Source: Spirosoma sp. 48-14 (GTDB lineage Bacteria > Bacteroidota > Bacteroidia > Cytophagales > Spirosomataceae). From it: a DNA stretch of 64,000 nt. Each line of letters starts with the position of its first letter. Positions within the stretch are counted from its first letter, which is position 1. Positions 35,499 through 44,302 of the stretch are shown here, piece after piece. The notes beneath the pieces were generated by a model, which had not been told where the DNA came from, did no database searches, and worked only from the letters and a program-made list of their open reading frames with translations. Where the stretch lies: assembly GCF_001898575.1 (NCBI RefSeq), contig NZ_MKUD01000006.1, forward strand, positions 104,411 to 168,410. Direction: 5' to 3'. A program made the position numbers and the translations under genes.

Positions 35499-37139
35499 TT
35501 ATATTTTCCGTCCGGTATTGAGTACGTTGACGCCGTTGAAACGGGCTGTTGAACTGCCGTGCGAGACTGAATTGATTTGAGCGGGTTGCCCCTTGCCGTC
35601 GAAAAATGTGCCTCCCATCCGATAATCACGTTCGTCGCATACTTTGACGCAGGAATTCCAGAACTCCTGCGTATTGGACTGATAGGCCACATCCCTAAGC
35701 ATCCCGACAATCTGACCGTCCTTGATTTCGTAGAAGAGTTGCCCGCCAAACTGGAAATTGTAGCGCTGCTGATCGATGGAATATGATCCATCGCCGATAA
35801 TGTAAATGCCCTTCTTCACATCCCGAATCATTTCATCGACCGTGAGCCGTTCTTTGCCCGGTGCCAGCGATACATTAGCCATTCGCTGAAACTGTACGGT
35901 ACTCCAGCTATCGGCATAACAGCAACCCTGCGACTCGGCTTCCCCTAGCATGTGTACCTGATCGCGGATGGCCTGGTAATTAACCAGGATACCGTCTTTA
36001 ATCAGGTCCCAGCGTTTGGTTTTTACCCCTTCATCGTCCCAGCCTACATCGCCCAGCGAACCGGGCTGGGTTTTGTCGGCAAAGAAGTTGACCACGTTGC
36101 TGCCGTAGTTGAATTTCTTCGATTGCCATTTGTCGATGGTAGCAAACGACGTACCGGCCAGATTGGCCTCGTAACCCAGCACCCGGTCCAGCTCCGTAGC
36201 ATGACCTACCGATTCGTGGATGGTTAGATAAGTGTGCGACGGGTCAAGAACCAGATCGTATTTGCCCGCTTCGACAGATTTGGCTTTTAGTTTCAGACGA
36301 GCCTGTTTAGCCGCGGCTTCCGCGTCTTCGAGCATGTCGTAGCCCTGGTTGTAGCGCGTCGTTACACCCGTCAGTCGATCGGCCGGGGCGGTTTGCAGAT
36401 AGTCGTAACTCCGACCCATAGGAGCACTCAGTGAGTCGCGGGTAGCCATCAGGCCGCTTGCTTTATCAACGGCCGTAACCGTAAAATTGGGCCATATTCG
36501 GTGTACATCCTGATCGATATAGGAGCCATCCGTCGAGGCAAAATACTTCTGTTCATTGATCATGAACAGGGTATTGTTGACGAAGTTGGCCCCGTTTTGA
36601 AGGGCAATGCCGTTGGCTGTCAGAAGCAGATCGACTTTTTCCTTGACAGGTACTTCAAACGAATGCTTATCGACCTTGGTCTTCCAGCTTACTTCGCCAA
36701 ATCCTTTTTGTGGGGCCAGTTGAACCGGTTTTTTGATCAATCGGGCATGCGCTTTGGCAAATAGAACGGCTTTTTCGGCCGTTCGGGCTACATCTTCTTC
36801 GCTTTGGGTATCACCAATGGCTGCAAACCCCCAGCAGCCATTGGCAATCACCCGAACACCAACACCAAATGACTCGGTGTTGATAATATTCTGTACCCGA
36901 TTTTCGCGGGTCATAACGTACTGGTTCAGGTAGCGACCAATGCGCACATCGGCATAGGTAGCGCCCTTAGCGGTAGCGGCATTCAAGGCGGCATCGGCCA
37001 GTCGCTTTTTGACCGGTATATCCAAACCGGGTTCCAGTAATTCTTCGGCAGTAATGGTACGGGCTAGTGCAGGCATTTTGGGAAGCAGTAGCCCAGCGGC
37101 TCCCAGACCAAGTGTCTGAGTAAAGTCTCGACGATTCAA
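35499..37139 (-). CDS. TldD-like metalloprotease subunit, copy 2, with Tat-like signal
   Basis: A 546-residue TldD homologue with HESVGH at residues 308-313, followed by ATELDRVLGYEANLAGTSFA. The N-terminus MNRRDFTQTLGLGAAGLLLP again holds RRDF before a hydrophobic stretch. It shares GCCYADSW, VCDERDYRMGG, FDGKGQP and SHGSSTARFNGVNVLNTGRKI with the other copies. The start codon is TTG, as in copy 1. A long AT-rich stretch upstream (37140-37400), after the terminator of pmbA copy 3, is the likely promoter region for pair 2. Confidence 0.85.
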   Translation of the reverse strand: MNRRDFTQTLGLGAAGLLLPKMPALARTITAEELLEPGLDIPVKKRLADAALNAATAKGATYADVRIGRYLNQYVMTRENRVQNIINTESFGVGVRVIANGCWGFAAIGDTQSEEDVARTAEKAVLFAKAHARLIKKPVQLAPQKGFGEVSWKTKVDKHSFEVPVKEKVDLLLTANGIALQNGANFVNNTLFMINEQKYFASTDGSYIDQDVHRIWPNFTVTAVDKASGLMATRDSLSAPMGRSYDYLQTAPADRLTGVTTRYNQGYDMLEDAEAAAKQARLKLKAKSVEAGKYDLVLDPSHTYLTIHESVGHATELDRVLGYEANLAGTSFATIDKWQSKKFNYGSNVVNFFADKTQPGSLGDVGWDDEGVKTKRWDLIKDGILVNYQAIRDQVHMLGEAESQGCCYADSWSTVQFQRMANVSLAPGKERLTVDEMIRDVKKGIYIIGDGSYSIDQQRYNFQFGGQLFYEIKDGQIVGMLRDVAYQSNTQEFWNSCVKVCDERDYRMGGTFFDGKGQPAQINSVSHGSSTARFNGVNVLNTGRKI

Positions 37140-37404
37140 ATTGTATTCCTCCTATTGATTGAGTGAGATGAAGCAACTGTTCAGGAAGGTGTGAGAAGCG
37201 GTAGCCGCTAACCTGTGATAATCACATCTGAAATTTGAAGAATATTAGCTTGATAATCAAGTGTATGTTGTAAAAAATTTTAATATAAATAAAAATTAAA
37301 GAATAATTATTTGAAATATTGTAAAATTTAGAAATAAAATAAGTAAATTATGGTGATTGGCCCATTGAAATAACTGTAGAGTAATTCTAGGGATGGGGTA
37401 ATAT
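37140..37404. other. AT-rich gap upstream of tldD copy 2, no gene seen
   Basis: Part of the largest gap inside the tldD array (322 bases). Positions 37255-37380 are very AT-rich with many A and T runs, far below the GC content of the genes. I see no ORF or hairpin here. It is a likely promoter region for the minus-strand pair 2. Confidence 0.6.
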
Positions 37405-37438
37405 GAAAAAGCCATTAACCCAACGGCTAATGGCTTTC
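37405..37438 (-). terminator. Intrinsic terminator after pmbA copy 3
   Basis: On the minus strand AAAGCCATTA pairs with TAATGGCTTT around a 10-base loop and is followed by TTTTTC. It lies 24 bases beyond the stop of the gene at 37462. Confidence 0.75.
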
Positions 37439-37461
37439 AAAATCAGGTCAAATAAATTGGA

Positions 37462-38811
37462 CTATACCGCATCCGACAGGCTGGTGAACGTGAAATCCCG
37501 AATCTTCATGGGAGGAATCAAATTTCCTCCTGCCCGAACCGGCTTGCCCAGCGCTTCGACGTTGTTGAGCATGATGATCGGGCTTTCGTTGAATCGGAAA
37601 TTTTTAACCGGGAATTTGATCTGCCCGTTTTCGATATAGAACGTCCCATCGCGAGTAAGGCCCGTATAGAGTTGCGTTTGCGGGTCAACAGCGCGGATGT
37701 ACCAGAATCGAGTGACCAGAATACCTTTATCCGTGCTTTTGATCAGGTCGGCCAAAGACTGATTGCCACCCATCATAATAAAGCCGCTAGGACCCGGAAC
37801 CGGCTTGACGCCTTTTTTCTCGGCCCAAAAGCGGGAATAGGCCATGTTTTTGACAACCCCGTTTTCGATCCAGGTGCGTTTTTCCTGCGGAATACCTTCT
37901 CCGCCACCTCCGCCGAAGCGGCCACCACCGCCCCCACCAAAAGGTGAAAGTGGTAATTCGGCATTCATCGGATCAGTAATAATGGTGACCCGTTCGTCGA
38001 AGAGTTTTTCGCCCAGGCGAGTACCGCCCCCTTTCTTGCTCAGAAACGAGCGACCTTCATCGGCGCTGCGGGCGTCAATGCTACGCATCATGTTTTGCAG
38101 CAGTTCGACGGACGCCGTTGGCTCCAGAATCACGGTGTATTTACCGGGTTCGAGCGCCTTGGCGTTAACCGAAGCCAGTGCTTTTTGCATAGCAATTTCG
38201 GTAGCGGCTTTGGTGCTAAGCTTACTGATGTCGGTTACGTCTGGATTGGCATAGCCCGAACCCGTACCATCGGCGGTACGAACAGTGATCGAGAAATCAA
38301 CGTTTGTCGATTTGTTGTAGCCAAATAGCCCTTTGCTGTTGCCAATGGCGGCAAATCCGGTGGTATCTTCCATGTACCCGGCAGCCGTCAGATTCTTTTT
38401 CTTACAGGGATCGATGCTGTCGAAAGCGGCCTGCGCCCGAAATTCAGGGTTGATTTTAGCGGTGCTTTCCGCATAAGTCCCCGTTTCCAGATACGTCTGA
38501 GGTCCTAACATCGGCATATACTCCGGGTTTTCGGGTGCCAGTCGGGCGATTTCCTCGGCCCGCCGAACGGTTTTTTCCAGCGAGGCATCATCAAACTCGT
38601 TGATGGTTGCGGTTCCCGAACGTTTGCCGAAAACAGCCGTTACTGACAGTCCCAGATTGTCGGATTCGCCACTGGTCGATACCGAGTTGCGGGCGTAGCG
38701 AATGTTGCCTGTCCGGTTTCCGTTCAGGCCAACGCTCATTTCGTCAGCCTTCGAATACGACAGAACTTTGTCGATTATTTTCTTTGCTTCGTCTTTGCTT
38801 AAGATAGCCAT
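37462..38811 (-). CDS. PmbA/TldE-like metalloprotease subunit, copy 3
   Basis: A 449-residue TldE-like partner. It shares RRAEEIARLAPENPEYMPML near residue 85-104, EPGKYTVILEPTA near 222-234 and the end IRDFTFTSLSDAV with the other copies. Unlike them it has a Gly-rich insertion near residues 288-304 (SPFGGGGGGRFGGGGG) just before the conserved IPQEKRTWIE. The shared motif before it (LFDERVTIITDPMN) shows the reading frame is sound. No HExxxH and no signal peptide. 105 bases after tldD copy 3. Confidence 0.85.
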   Translation of the reverse strand: MAILSKDEAKKIIDKVLSYSKADEMSVGLNGNRTGNIRYARNSVSTSGESDNLGLSVTAVFGKRSGTATINEFDDASLEKTVRRAEEIARLAPENPEYMPMLGPQTYLETGTYAESTAKINPEFRAQAAFDSIDPCKKKNLTAAGYMEDTTGFAAIGNSKGLFGYNKSTNVDFSITVRTADGTGSGYANPDVTDISKLSTKAATEIAMQKALASVNAKALEPGKYTVILEPTASVELLQNMMRSIDARSADEGRSFLSKKGGGTRLGEKLFDERVTIITDPMNAELPLSPFGGGGGGRFGGGGGEGIPQEKRTWIENGVVKNMAYSRFWAEKKGVKPVPGPSGFIMMGGNQSLADLIKSTDKGILVTRFWYIRAVDPQTQLYTGLTRDGTFYIENGQIKFPVKNFRFNESPIIMLNNVEALGKPVRAGGNLIPPMKIRDFTFTSLSDAV

Positions 38812-38823
38812 GTCTTTAGAGAG

Positions 38824-38909
38824 TAGTTAGGAGTGAGGAGCGAGGAGTGAGAATGCTGACGCAAGCCAAAAAAGTATACATCAGCATTCTCGCTCCTAAC
38901 TCCTAACTA
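38824..38909. repeat. Palindromic element in tldD-pmbA gap, copy 3 (degraded)
   Basis: The left part AGTTAGGAGTGAGGAGCGAG...ATGCTGA (38824-38858) is matched by a shorter right part TCAGCATTCTCGCTCCTAAC...AACT (38881-38908). The right arm lacks about 7 bases, so the hairpin is less perfect than in copies 2 and 4. Same site in the gene pair as the others. Confidence 0.8.
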
Positions 38910-38916
38910 CTGTTTT

Positions 38917-40557
38917 TTAAATTTTTCTTGCTGTATTGATGACATTGACCCCGTTGAAGCGGGCTGTTGCACTACCATGCGAAACGGCACTCGATTGTGG
39001 GGGTTGCCCCTTACCATCGTTAAAGGCACCGCCAAGTCGATAGTCGCGTTCATCACAAACGGCTACGCAGGAGTTCCAGAATTCGCGGGTATTGGCCTGA
39101 TAAGCAACGTCTTTTAGCATGCCGACAATCTGGCCATCCTTGATTTCATAGAACAACTGCCCACCAAACTGGAAGTTATAGCGCTGCTGATCGATGGAGA
39201 ACGAGCCATCGCCGATGATGTAGATACCTTTCTTGACATCCTTAATCATCTGATCGACGGTCAATGGGGTTTTGCCGGGAGCCAGCGATACATTGGCCAT
39301 CCGCTGGAATTGTACCGAACTCCAGTTGTCGGCATAGCAGCATCCCTGTGATTCTTTCTCGCCAATGATATGCACCTGATCGCGAATGGCCTGGTAATTG
39401 ACCAGAATGCCATCCTTCACCAGATCCCACTTCTTGGTTTTTACGCCTTCATCATCCCAGCCAACAGCCCCTAGTGAACCGGGTTGGATTTTATCCGCGA
39501 AGAAATTGACCTCTTTACTACCGTAGTTGAAATTTTTGGTCTGCCATTTGTCGAGGGTCGCGAACGACGTACCGGCGTAGTTGGCTTCGTAGCCCAGCAC
39601 ACGGTCGAGTTCGAGGGGGTGGCCAACGGATTCGTGAATGGTCAGCCACATATGCGACGGATCAAGAATCAGATCATACTTACCCGCTTCGACCGACTTA
39701 GCCGATACCTTCTCTTTGGCCTGCTTAGCGGCTGCGACAATGTCTTCCATCATGTCGTAGCCTTTGTTGTAGCGGGTCGTAATCCCCGAAACTTTGTCGG
39801 CTGGATTGACTTGCAGGTAATCGTAGCCCATGCCCATTGGCGCACTCAGCGAATTACGGGTAGAGAAGCGTCCATTCGCCGGATCAACAGCCGTAACGGT
39901 GAAGTTCGGCCCGATGCGGTGAATATCCTGGTCGGCGTAGGTGCCATCGGTGGAGGCAAAATACTTCTGCTCGTTGATCTGGAACAGGACATTGTTGACG
40001 AAGTTGGCGCCGTTCTGCATAGCGGCTGCGTTGGCGGCCAGCAATAAATCGACTTTCTCTTTAACGGGCACTTCGAACGCATTCCGTTTGATGGGTGCTT
40101 TCCAGCTTACTTCACCGAAGCCTTTCTGCGGAGCCAGCTGTACGGGTTCAGTCAGGAGCCGGGCGTTGGCCTTGGCGATGTTGACTGCCGTTTCGGCGGC
40201 TTTGGCCACAACGGATTCATCGCGGGCATCACCCACAGAGGCAAACCCCCAGCAGCCGTTGGCAATAACGCGTACCCCAACCCCATACGATTCGGCGTTG
40301 ATGATGCCTTGCACCTTGTTTTCGCGGGTAAGCACGAACTGGTTCAGGTACCGACCAATGCGCACATCAGCATAGGTGGCTCCTTTGGCTTTGGCAGCAT
40401 TCAGCGCGGCATCAGCTAGGCGTTTCTTTTTCGAAACATCCATGCCCGGTTCGAGCAAGGCTTCGGCCGGAACGTTTCGGGAAAAAGCAGGCAGATTGGG
40501 CATCATGATTCCGGCAGCGCCCATGCCTAAAAGTTGATTAAAATCTCGACGGTTCAT
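38917..40557 (-). CDS. TldD-like metalloprotease subunit, copy 3, with Tat-like signal
   Basis: A 546-residue TldD homologue with HESVGH at about residues 308-313 followed by PLELDRVLGYEANYAGTSFA. The N-terminus MNRRDFNQLLGMGAAGIMMP is almost the same as in copy 1. GCCYADNW, VCDERDYRLGG and SHGSATARFNGVNVINTARKI are present. ATG start, unlike copies 1 and 2. The final block differs in having FNDGKGQP in place of FFDGKGQP. Its sequence is closest to copy 1 by eye. Confidence 0.85.
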   Translation of the reverse strand: MNRRDFNQLLGMGAAGIMMPNLPAFSRNVPAEALLEPGMDVSKKKRLADAALNAAKAKGATYADVRIGRYLNQFVLTRENKVQGIINAESYGVGVRVIANGCWGFASVGDARDESVVAKAAETAVNIAKANARLLTEPVQLAPQKGFGEVSWKAPIKRNAFEVPVKEKVDLLLAANAAAMQNGANFVNNVLFQINEQKYFASTDGTYADQDIHRIGPNFTVTAVDPANGRFSTRNSLSAPMGMGYDYLQVNPADKVSGITTRYNKGYDMMEDIVAAAKQAKEKVSAKSVEAGKYDLILDPSHMWLTIHESVGHPLELDRVLGYEANYAGTSFATLDKWQTKNFNYGSKEVNFFADKIQPGSLGAVGWDDEGVKTKKWDLVKDGILVNYQAIRDQVHIIGEKESQGCCYADNWSSVQFQRMANVSLAPGKTPLTVDQMIKDVKKGIYIIGDGSFSIDQQRYNFQFGGQLFYEIKDGQIVGMLKDVAYQANTREFWNSCVAVCDERDYRLGGAFNDGKGQPPQSSAVSHGSATARFNGVNVINTARKI

Positions 40558-40698
40558 ATTTTTTTAGGCTATTACACAGATCGGACCGCCGAAGCGGATG
40601 CACAAAGCATCACAAAGATTCACGGAGCGAAAAATTAGAAAAGCGTTTGATGCCATCGCGTAACATCTTTTCAGGGCGTATCTCTGTATAACAATTGT

Positions 40699-42033
40699 TT
40701 AGACTGCGTCTGATAAGCTTGTAAAGGTAAAGTCTCTGATTTTGAGGGGAGGAACCAGGTTTCCACCGATACGAACGGGTTTGCCCATAGCTTCCAGGTT
40801 ATTGAGCATAATAACCGGGCTTTCGTTGAAGCGGAAGTTTTTGACCGGGAATTTGATCTGCCCATTTTCGATGTAGAACGTCCCGTCGCGGGTAAGGCCC
40901 GTGTACAGCAGCGTCTGTGGATCGACCGGGCGAATGTACCAGAGTCGGGTAACGAGTATACCTTTTTCCGTACTCTTGATCATATCGGCCAGCGATTGGG
41001 TGCCGCCTTCCATAATGAAGTTACCGCCCGGAGGAGTTGCATGAACGCCTTTCTTTTCGGCCCAGTAACGTGAGTAGGGCATATTCTTGACAACTCCCTT
41101 TTCAATCCAGGTTACCTTCTCCTGCGGACGTCCATCACCACTGAAGGCACCCGTAGGAACGTCCAGGTTGGTAGGGTCAGAGTAGATGGTGACGCGCTCA
41201 TCGAACAGCTTTTCACCCAGCCGGGTACCGCCCCCTTTTTTGCTCAGGAAAGAACGACCTTCGTCGGCATTGCGGGCGTCCATCGACCGAACCAGCGCTA
41301 CCATGAGCGACGCATCGACATTGGAGACCAGCGCAGCCGGTTCCAGAATAACGGTGTATTTACCCGGTTCCAATGCCCGGGCATTGGCCGAAGCCATGGC
41401 TTTCTGCATGGCAATCTCCGTCATATTTTTCGTGCTGAGTTTCGAAACATCCGTCACGTCCTGGGTTGCATAACCCGAGCCTAATCCATCAGCCGTACGA
41501 ACGGTGATGGAGAATTCGACGGAGGTTTCGCGGTTATACGCCGATAGACCCTTGCTGTTGCCAATGGCATTGAAACGGGTCGAATCTTCCATGTACCCGG
41601 CGGCTACCAGATTCTTTTTACGGCACGGGTCAAGGCTGTCGAACGTCGCCTGTGCGCGATAGGCCGGGTCCATCTTAGCCGTATTTTCTGAATACGGATC
41701 GGTCGATAAATACGTTTGCGGCCCCAGCATGGGCATGTACTCAGGGTTTTCTGGAGCTAGTCGGGCGATTTCCTCGGCCCGTCGGACGGTTTTTTCCAGC
41801 GAGGCATCATCAAACTCGTTGACGGTTGCCGTACCGCTTTTCTTGCCAAAAACTGCCGTTACAGCCAGCGATAAATTGGTGCCTTCGCCACTAGTCGATA
41901 CCGAGTTGCGGGCATACCGAATATTGCCGGTTCGCCCACCTGTCAGGTTGACGCTCATTTCGTCAGCTTTCGAGTAGGAGAGGACTTTATCGATTATTTT
42001 TTTTGCTTCGTCTTTGCTTAAAATGATAGCCAT
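40699..42033 (-). CDS. PmbA/TldE-like metalloprotease subunit, copy 4
   Basis: A 444-residue TldE-like partner with RRAEEIARLAPENPEYMPML near residue 85-104, EPGKYTVILEPAA near 220-232 and the end IRDFTFTSLSDAV. Compared with copies 2 and 3 it has the short form before GDGRPQEK (PTGAFSGDGRPQEK) and an extra SNVDASLMVALV insertion after the VILEPAAL block. No HExxxH and no signal peptide. It follows tldD copy 4 by 112 bases with a perfect palindrome in the gap. Confidence 0.85.
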   Translation of the reverse strand: MAIILSKDEAKKIIDKVLSYSKADEMSVNLTGGRTGNIRYARNSVSTSGEGTNLSLAVTAVFGKKSGTATVNEFDDASLEKTVRRAEEIARLAPENPEYMPMLGPQTYLSTDPYSENTAKMDPAYRAQATFDSLDPCRKKNLVAAGYMEDSTRFNAIGNSKGLSAYNRETSVEFSITVRTADGLGSGYATQDVTDVSKLSTKNMTEIAMQKAMASANARALEPGKYTVILEPAALVSNVDASLMVALVRSMDARNADEGRSFLSKKGGGTRLGEKLFDERVTIYSDPTNLDVPTGAFSGDGRPQEKVTWIEKGVVKNMPYSRYWAEKKGVHATPPGGNFIMEGGTQSLADMIKSTEKGILVTRLWYIRPVDPQTLLYTGLTRDGTFYIENGQIKFPVKNFRFNESPVIMLNNLEAMGKPVRIGGNLVPPLKIRDFTFTSLSDAV

Positions 42034-42048
42034 GTTTTTTTTAGGAGT

Positions 42049-42136
42049 ATTAGGAGCGAGTAGTGAGGAGCGAGAATGCTGGCGCCTACTCTCTGGCTTG
42101 CGCCAGCATTCTCGCTCCTCACTACTCGCTCCTAAT
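42049..42136. repeat. Palindromic element in tldD-pmbA gap, copy 4
   Basis: A perfect 37-bp inverted repeat, arms 42049-42085 and 42100-42136 (ATTAGGAGCGAGTAGTGAGG...), 14-base spacer. Its arms differ from copy 2 at several places, and each change is matched in the other arm. Confidence 0.95.
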
Positions 42137-42145
42137 TACTTTTAG

Positions 42146-43804
42146 TTATATTTTCCGACCCGTGTTGATTACGTTGACCCCGTTGAAGCGTGTGGTTGGG
42201 CATCCGTGTGAAACGGCGCTTACCTGCGAAGGCTGACCCTTACCATCGAAGAACGAACCGAATGTACGGTAGTCGTCTTTGTCGCAAAGCTGAGCGCATG
42301 AGTTCCAGAACTCCTGGGTGTTCGACTGATAAGCCACATCATCGAGCATCCCAACGATTTCGCCGTTTTTGATTTCGTAGAAGAGTTGTCCGCCAAACTG
42401 GAAGTTATACCGTTGCTGGTCAATGGAATACGAGCCACGGCCGATGATGTAGATGCCCTTATCGACGCCCTTGATCATGTCAGTGACGGAGCGTTTGTCG
42501 GTGCCGGGCTGCAACGATACGTTTGGCATCCGCTGGAACTGTACCGAATCCCAGTTGTCGGCGTAGCAGCACCCGTTCGATTCTTTCTCGCCCAGAATGG
42601 CCACCTGGTCACGAATGGCCTGGTAGTTGACCAGAATGCCGTCTTTGATCAGATCCCACTTTTTACAGGGAACGCCTTCGTCGTCGTAGCCAACGGTGCC
42701 CAGTGTATTCGGCTGTGTTTTATCGGCCACAATATTCACTAGTTTGCTACCGTAGTTGAACGACTTGCTTTTCCACTTATCGAGGGTCGCAAAGCTGGTT
42801 CCAGCGTAGTTGGCTTCGTAACCGAGTACACGGTCGAGTTCGGTAGGGTGGCCGACGGATTCGTGGATGGTCAGGCCGAGGTGGTTGGGGTCCAGAACGA
42901 GATCGTACTTACCGGGCTGGACGGTTTTGGCCGTTAGTTTCTCTTTCGTTTGTTTGGCCGCCAGTATAGCATCTTCGACCATATCGTACGAATTGCGGTA
43001 GCCAATCAGGCCGTTGGGAGCCGCAATTTTTTCAGAAGTCAGGCCGTCCAGGTATTCGTAGCCCATGCCCATTGGCGAACTGAGCGCATCGCGGGTTTTG
43101 AACTTGCCAGCCGCCCGATCGACCACCGAAACCGTGAACGTAGGCCAGATGCGATGAATGTCCTGATCGATATACGACCCATCGGTAGAGGCAAAATACT
43201 TTTGCTCGTTGATGAAGAACAGGTTCGACGTCATGAAAGCCGCGCCATTTTTCATGGCCTCCCCGTTTACTTTCATCAGTAGGTCGATCTTTTCCTGAAC
43301 GGGAATCTCGAAAGCATTTTTCTTGATCGGTGTTTTCCAGGTTACTTCGCCAACTCCTTTTTGCGGAGCCAGTTGAACGGGTTCGGTCTGAAGTTTCGAG
43401 TTCGCTTTGGCAATGGCTACGGCGGTTTCAGCAGCTTTGGCAATGCCATCGGGGGTAACGTTACTGGTGGCGGCAAATCCCCAGGTTCCATTGGCGATTA
43501 CCCGGATCCCCACGCCAAACGATTCAGCGTTGACAATGTTCTGCACTTTCATTTCGCGGGTAAACATGAATTGTTGCAGATAACGGCCAATCCGAACATC
43601 GGTGTACGTAGCGCCTTTGCTTTTAGCTGCATTGAGGGCAATATCCGCCAGGCGTTTCTTGGCCGCGTTGTCGATGCCTACGCCCCGGCCACTGGCTTCC
43701 AGCAGGTATTCGGGCGATACAGAACTGCCCAATACCGGCACTCCAGTTGTCAACAGGCCACCAATGCCTAATCCAGACAACTGGATAAAATTTCGTCTTT
43801 GCAT
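42146..43804 (-). CDS. TldD-like metalloprotease subunit, copy 4, with Tat-like signal
   Basis: A 552-residue TldD homologue and the most distant of the four. HESVGH is at about residues 314-319, followed by PTELDRVLGYEANYAGTSFA. The N-terminus MQRRNFIQLSGLGIGGLLTT has RRNF before a hydrophobic segment. It lacks the first GCC... variant detail but keeps NGCCYADNWDSVQFQRMPN, LCDKDDYRTFG, FDGKGQP and SHGCPTTRFNGVNVINTGRKI, the last with an extra Cys. First gene of the array on the minus strand; its promoter should be in the 226 bases before 44031. Confidence 0.85.
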   Translation of the reverse strand: MQRRNFIQLSGLGIGGLLTTGVPVLGSSVSPEYLLEASGRGVGIDNAAKKRLADIALNAAKSKGATYTDVRIGRYLQQFMFTREMKVQNIVNAESFGVGIRVIANGTWGFAATSNVTPDGIAKAAETAVAIAKANSKLQTEPVQLAPQKGVGEVTWKTPIKKNAFEIPVQEKIDLLMKVNGEAMKNGAAFMTSNLFFINEQKYFASTDGSYIDQDIHRIWPTFTVSVVDRAAGKFKTRDALSSPMGMGYEYLDGLTSEKIAAPNGLIGYRNSYDMVEDAILAAKQTKEKLTAKTVQPGKYDLVLDPNHLGLTIHESVGHPTELDRVLGYEANYAGTSFATLDKWKSKSFNYGSKLVNIVADKTQPNTLGTVGYDDEGVPCKKWDLIKDGILVNYQAIRDQVAILGEKESNGCCYADNWDSVQFQRMPNVSLQPGTDKRSVTDMIKGVDKGIYIIGRGSYSIDQQRYNFQFGGQLFYEIKNGEIVGMLDDVAYQSNTQEFWNSCAQLCDKDDYRTFGSFFDGKGQPSQVSAVSHGCPTTRFNGVNVINTGRKI

Positions 43805-44030
43805 TTGAGAGATTGAAAACTTAAAGGGGTTACTTGTTGATGACTAAGCGGGTAATCCCGTAAAAAGCTACGAATATGGCTAAAAATGCTGAACAGATAG
43901 TAATTGAAATGCTATTTTATCGAGAATGATAGCGGTAAGTGTTACGCTTTACCTAATATTATTCGGTAAAAATACTTATTGACAACAATTTTTGTAGAGA
44001 GCAAGGAACGCATTTAACTACGGTACAGCA

Positions 44031-44240
44031 ATGCAGGCGCAACAATTGGAAGAGTTTATTCAGGATGTGCTGATTTCGATTCACGCCAACATCCGCGATC
44101 TGGAGGAAAAACGAACCTTCGCTGACCCTGAAGAGCATGATTATATCGATGGTCGGCTCTTCAGTTATGGTGAAATGCTGGCTATTCTGCGTGCATCGGC
44201 CCACGATACAGGTATCGACCCCAAAGCGATTGGCTTGTAA
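44031..44240 (+). CDS. Small acidic hypothetical protein
   Basis: A 69-residue protein (MQAQQLEEFIQDVLISIHAN...), mostly helical and acidic (LEEKRTFADPEEHDYIDG), ending with DTGIDPKAIGL. No family is recognised. It lies upstream of a toxin-antitoxin module on the same strand, 62 bases from the antitoxin gene. A minus-strand frame of 116 residues overlaps it and is judged a shadow. Coding is supported by an ATG, a helical sequence and normal composition. Confidence 0.55.
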   Translation: MQAQQLEEFIQDVLISIHANIRDLEEKRTFADPEEHDYIDGRLFSYGEMLAILRASAHDTGIDPKAIGL

Positions 44241-44247
44241 GGATATT

Positions 44248-44280
44248 ATTGTGATTAATATAATAGGCTTAGTAATTTTG
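44248..44280 (+). promoter_or_regulatory. Bacteroidota-type promoter of the toxin-antitoxin module
   Basis: TAATTTTG at 44273-44280 matches the TAnnTTTG -7 box, and ATTG at 44248-44251 is a one-mismatch -33 box 21 bases before it. The ATG at 44303 follows at a normal distance. Confidence 0.5.
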
Positions 44281-44302
44281 TAGAGAATAAATCCATTGTG
44301 AC

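Noticed and set aside
39484..40047. A 187-residue plus-strand frame inside tldD copy 3, with shorter relatives in the other copies
   Set aside because: The frames recur at matching places because the sense genes are homologous; their lengths and ends differ and they have no motif.
30648..43804. The tldD array as a sequencing or assembly duplication
   Set aside because: The copies differ throughout in protein sequence, insertions, start codons and gap lengths, so they are real diverged paralogues.
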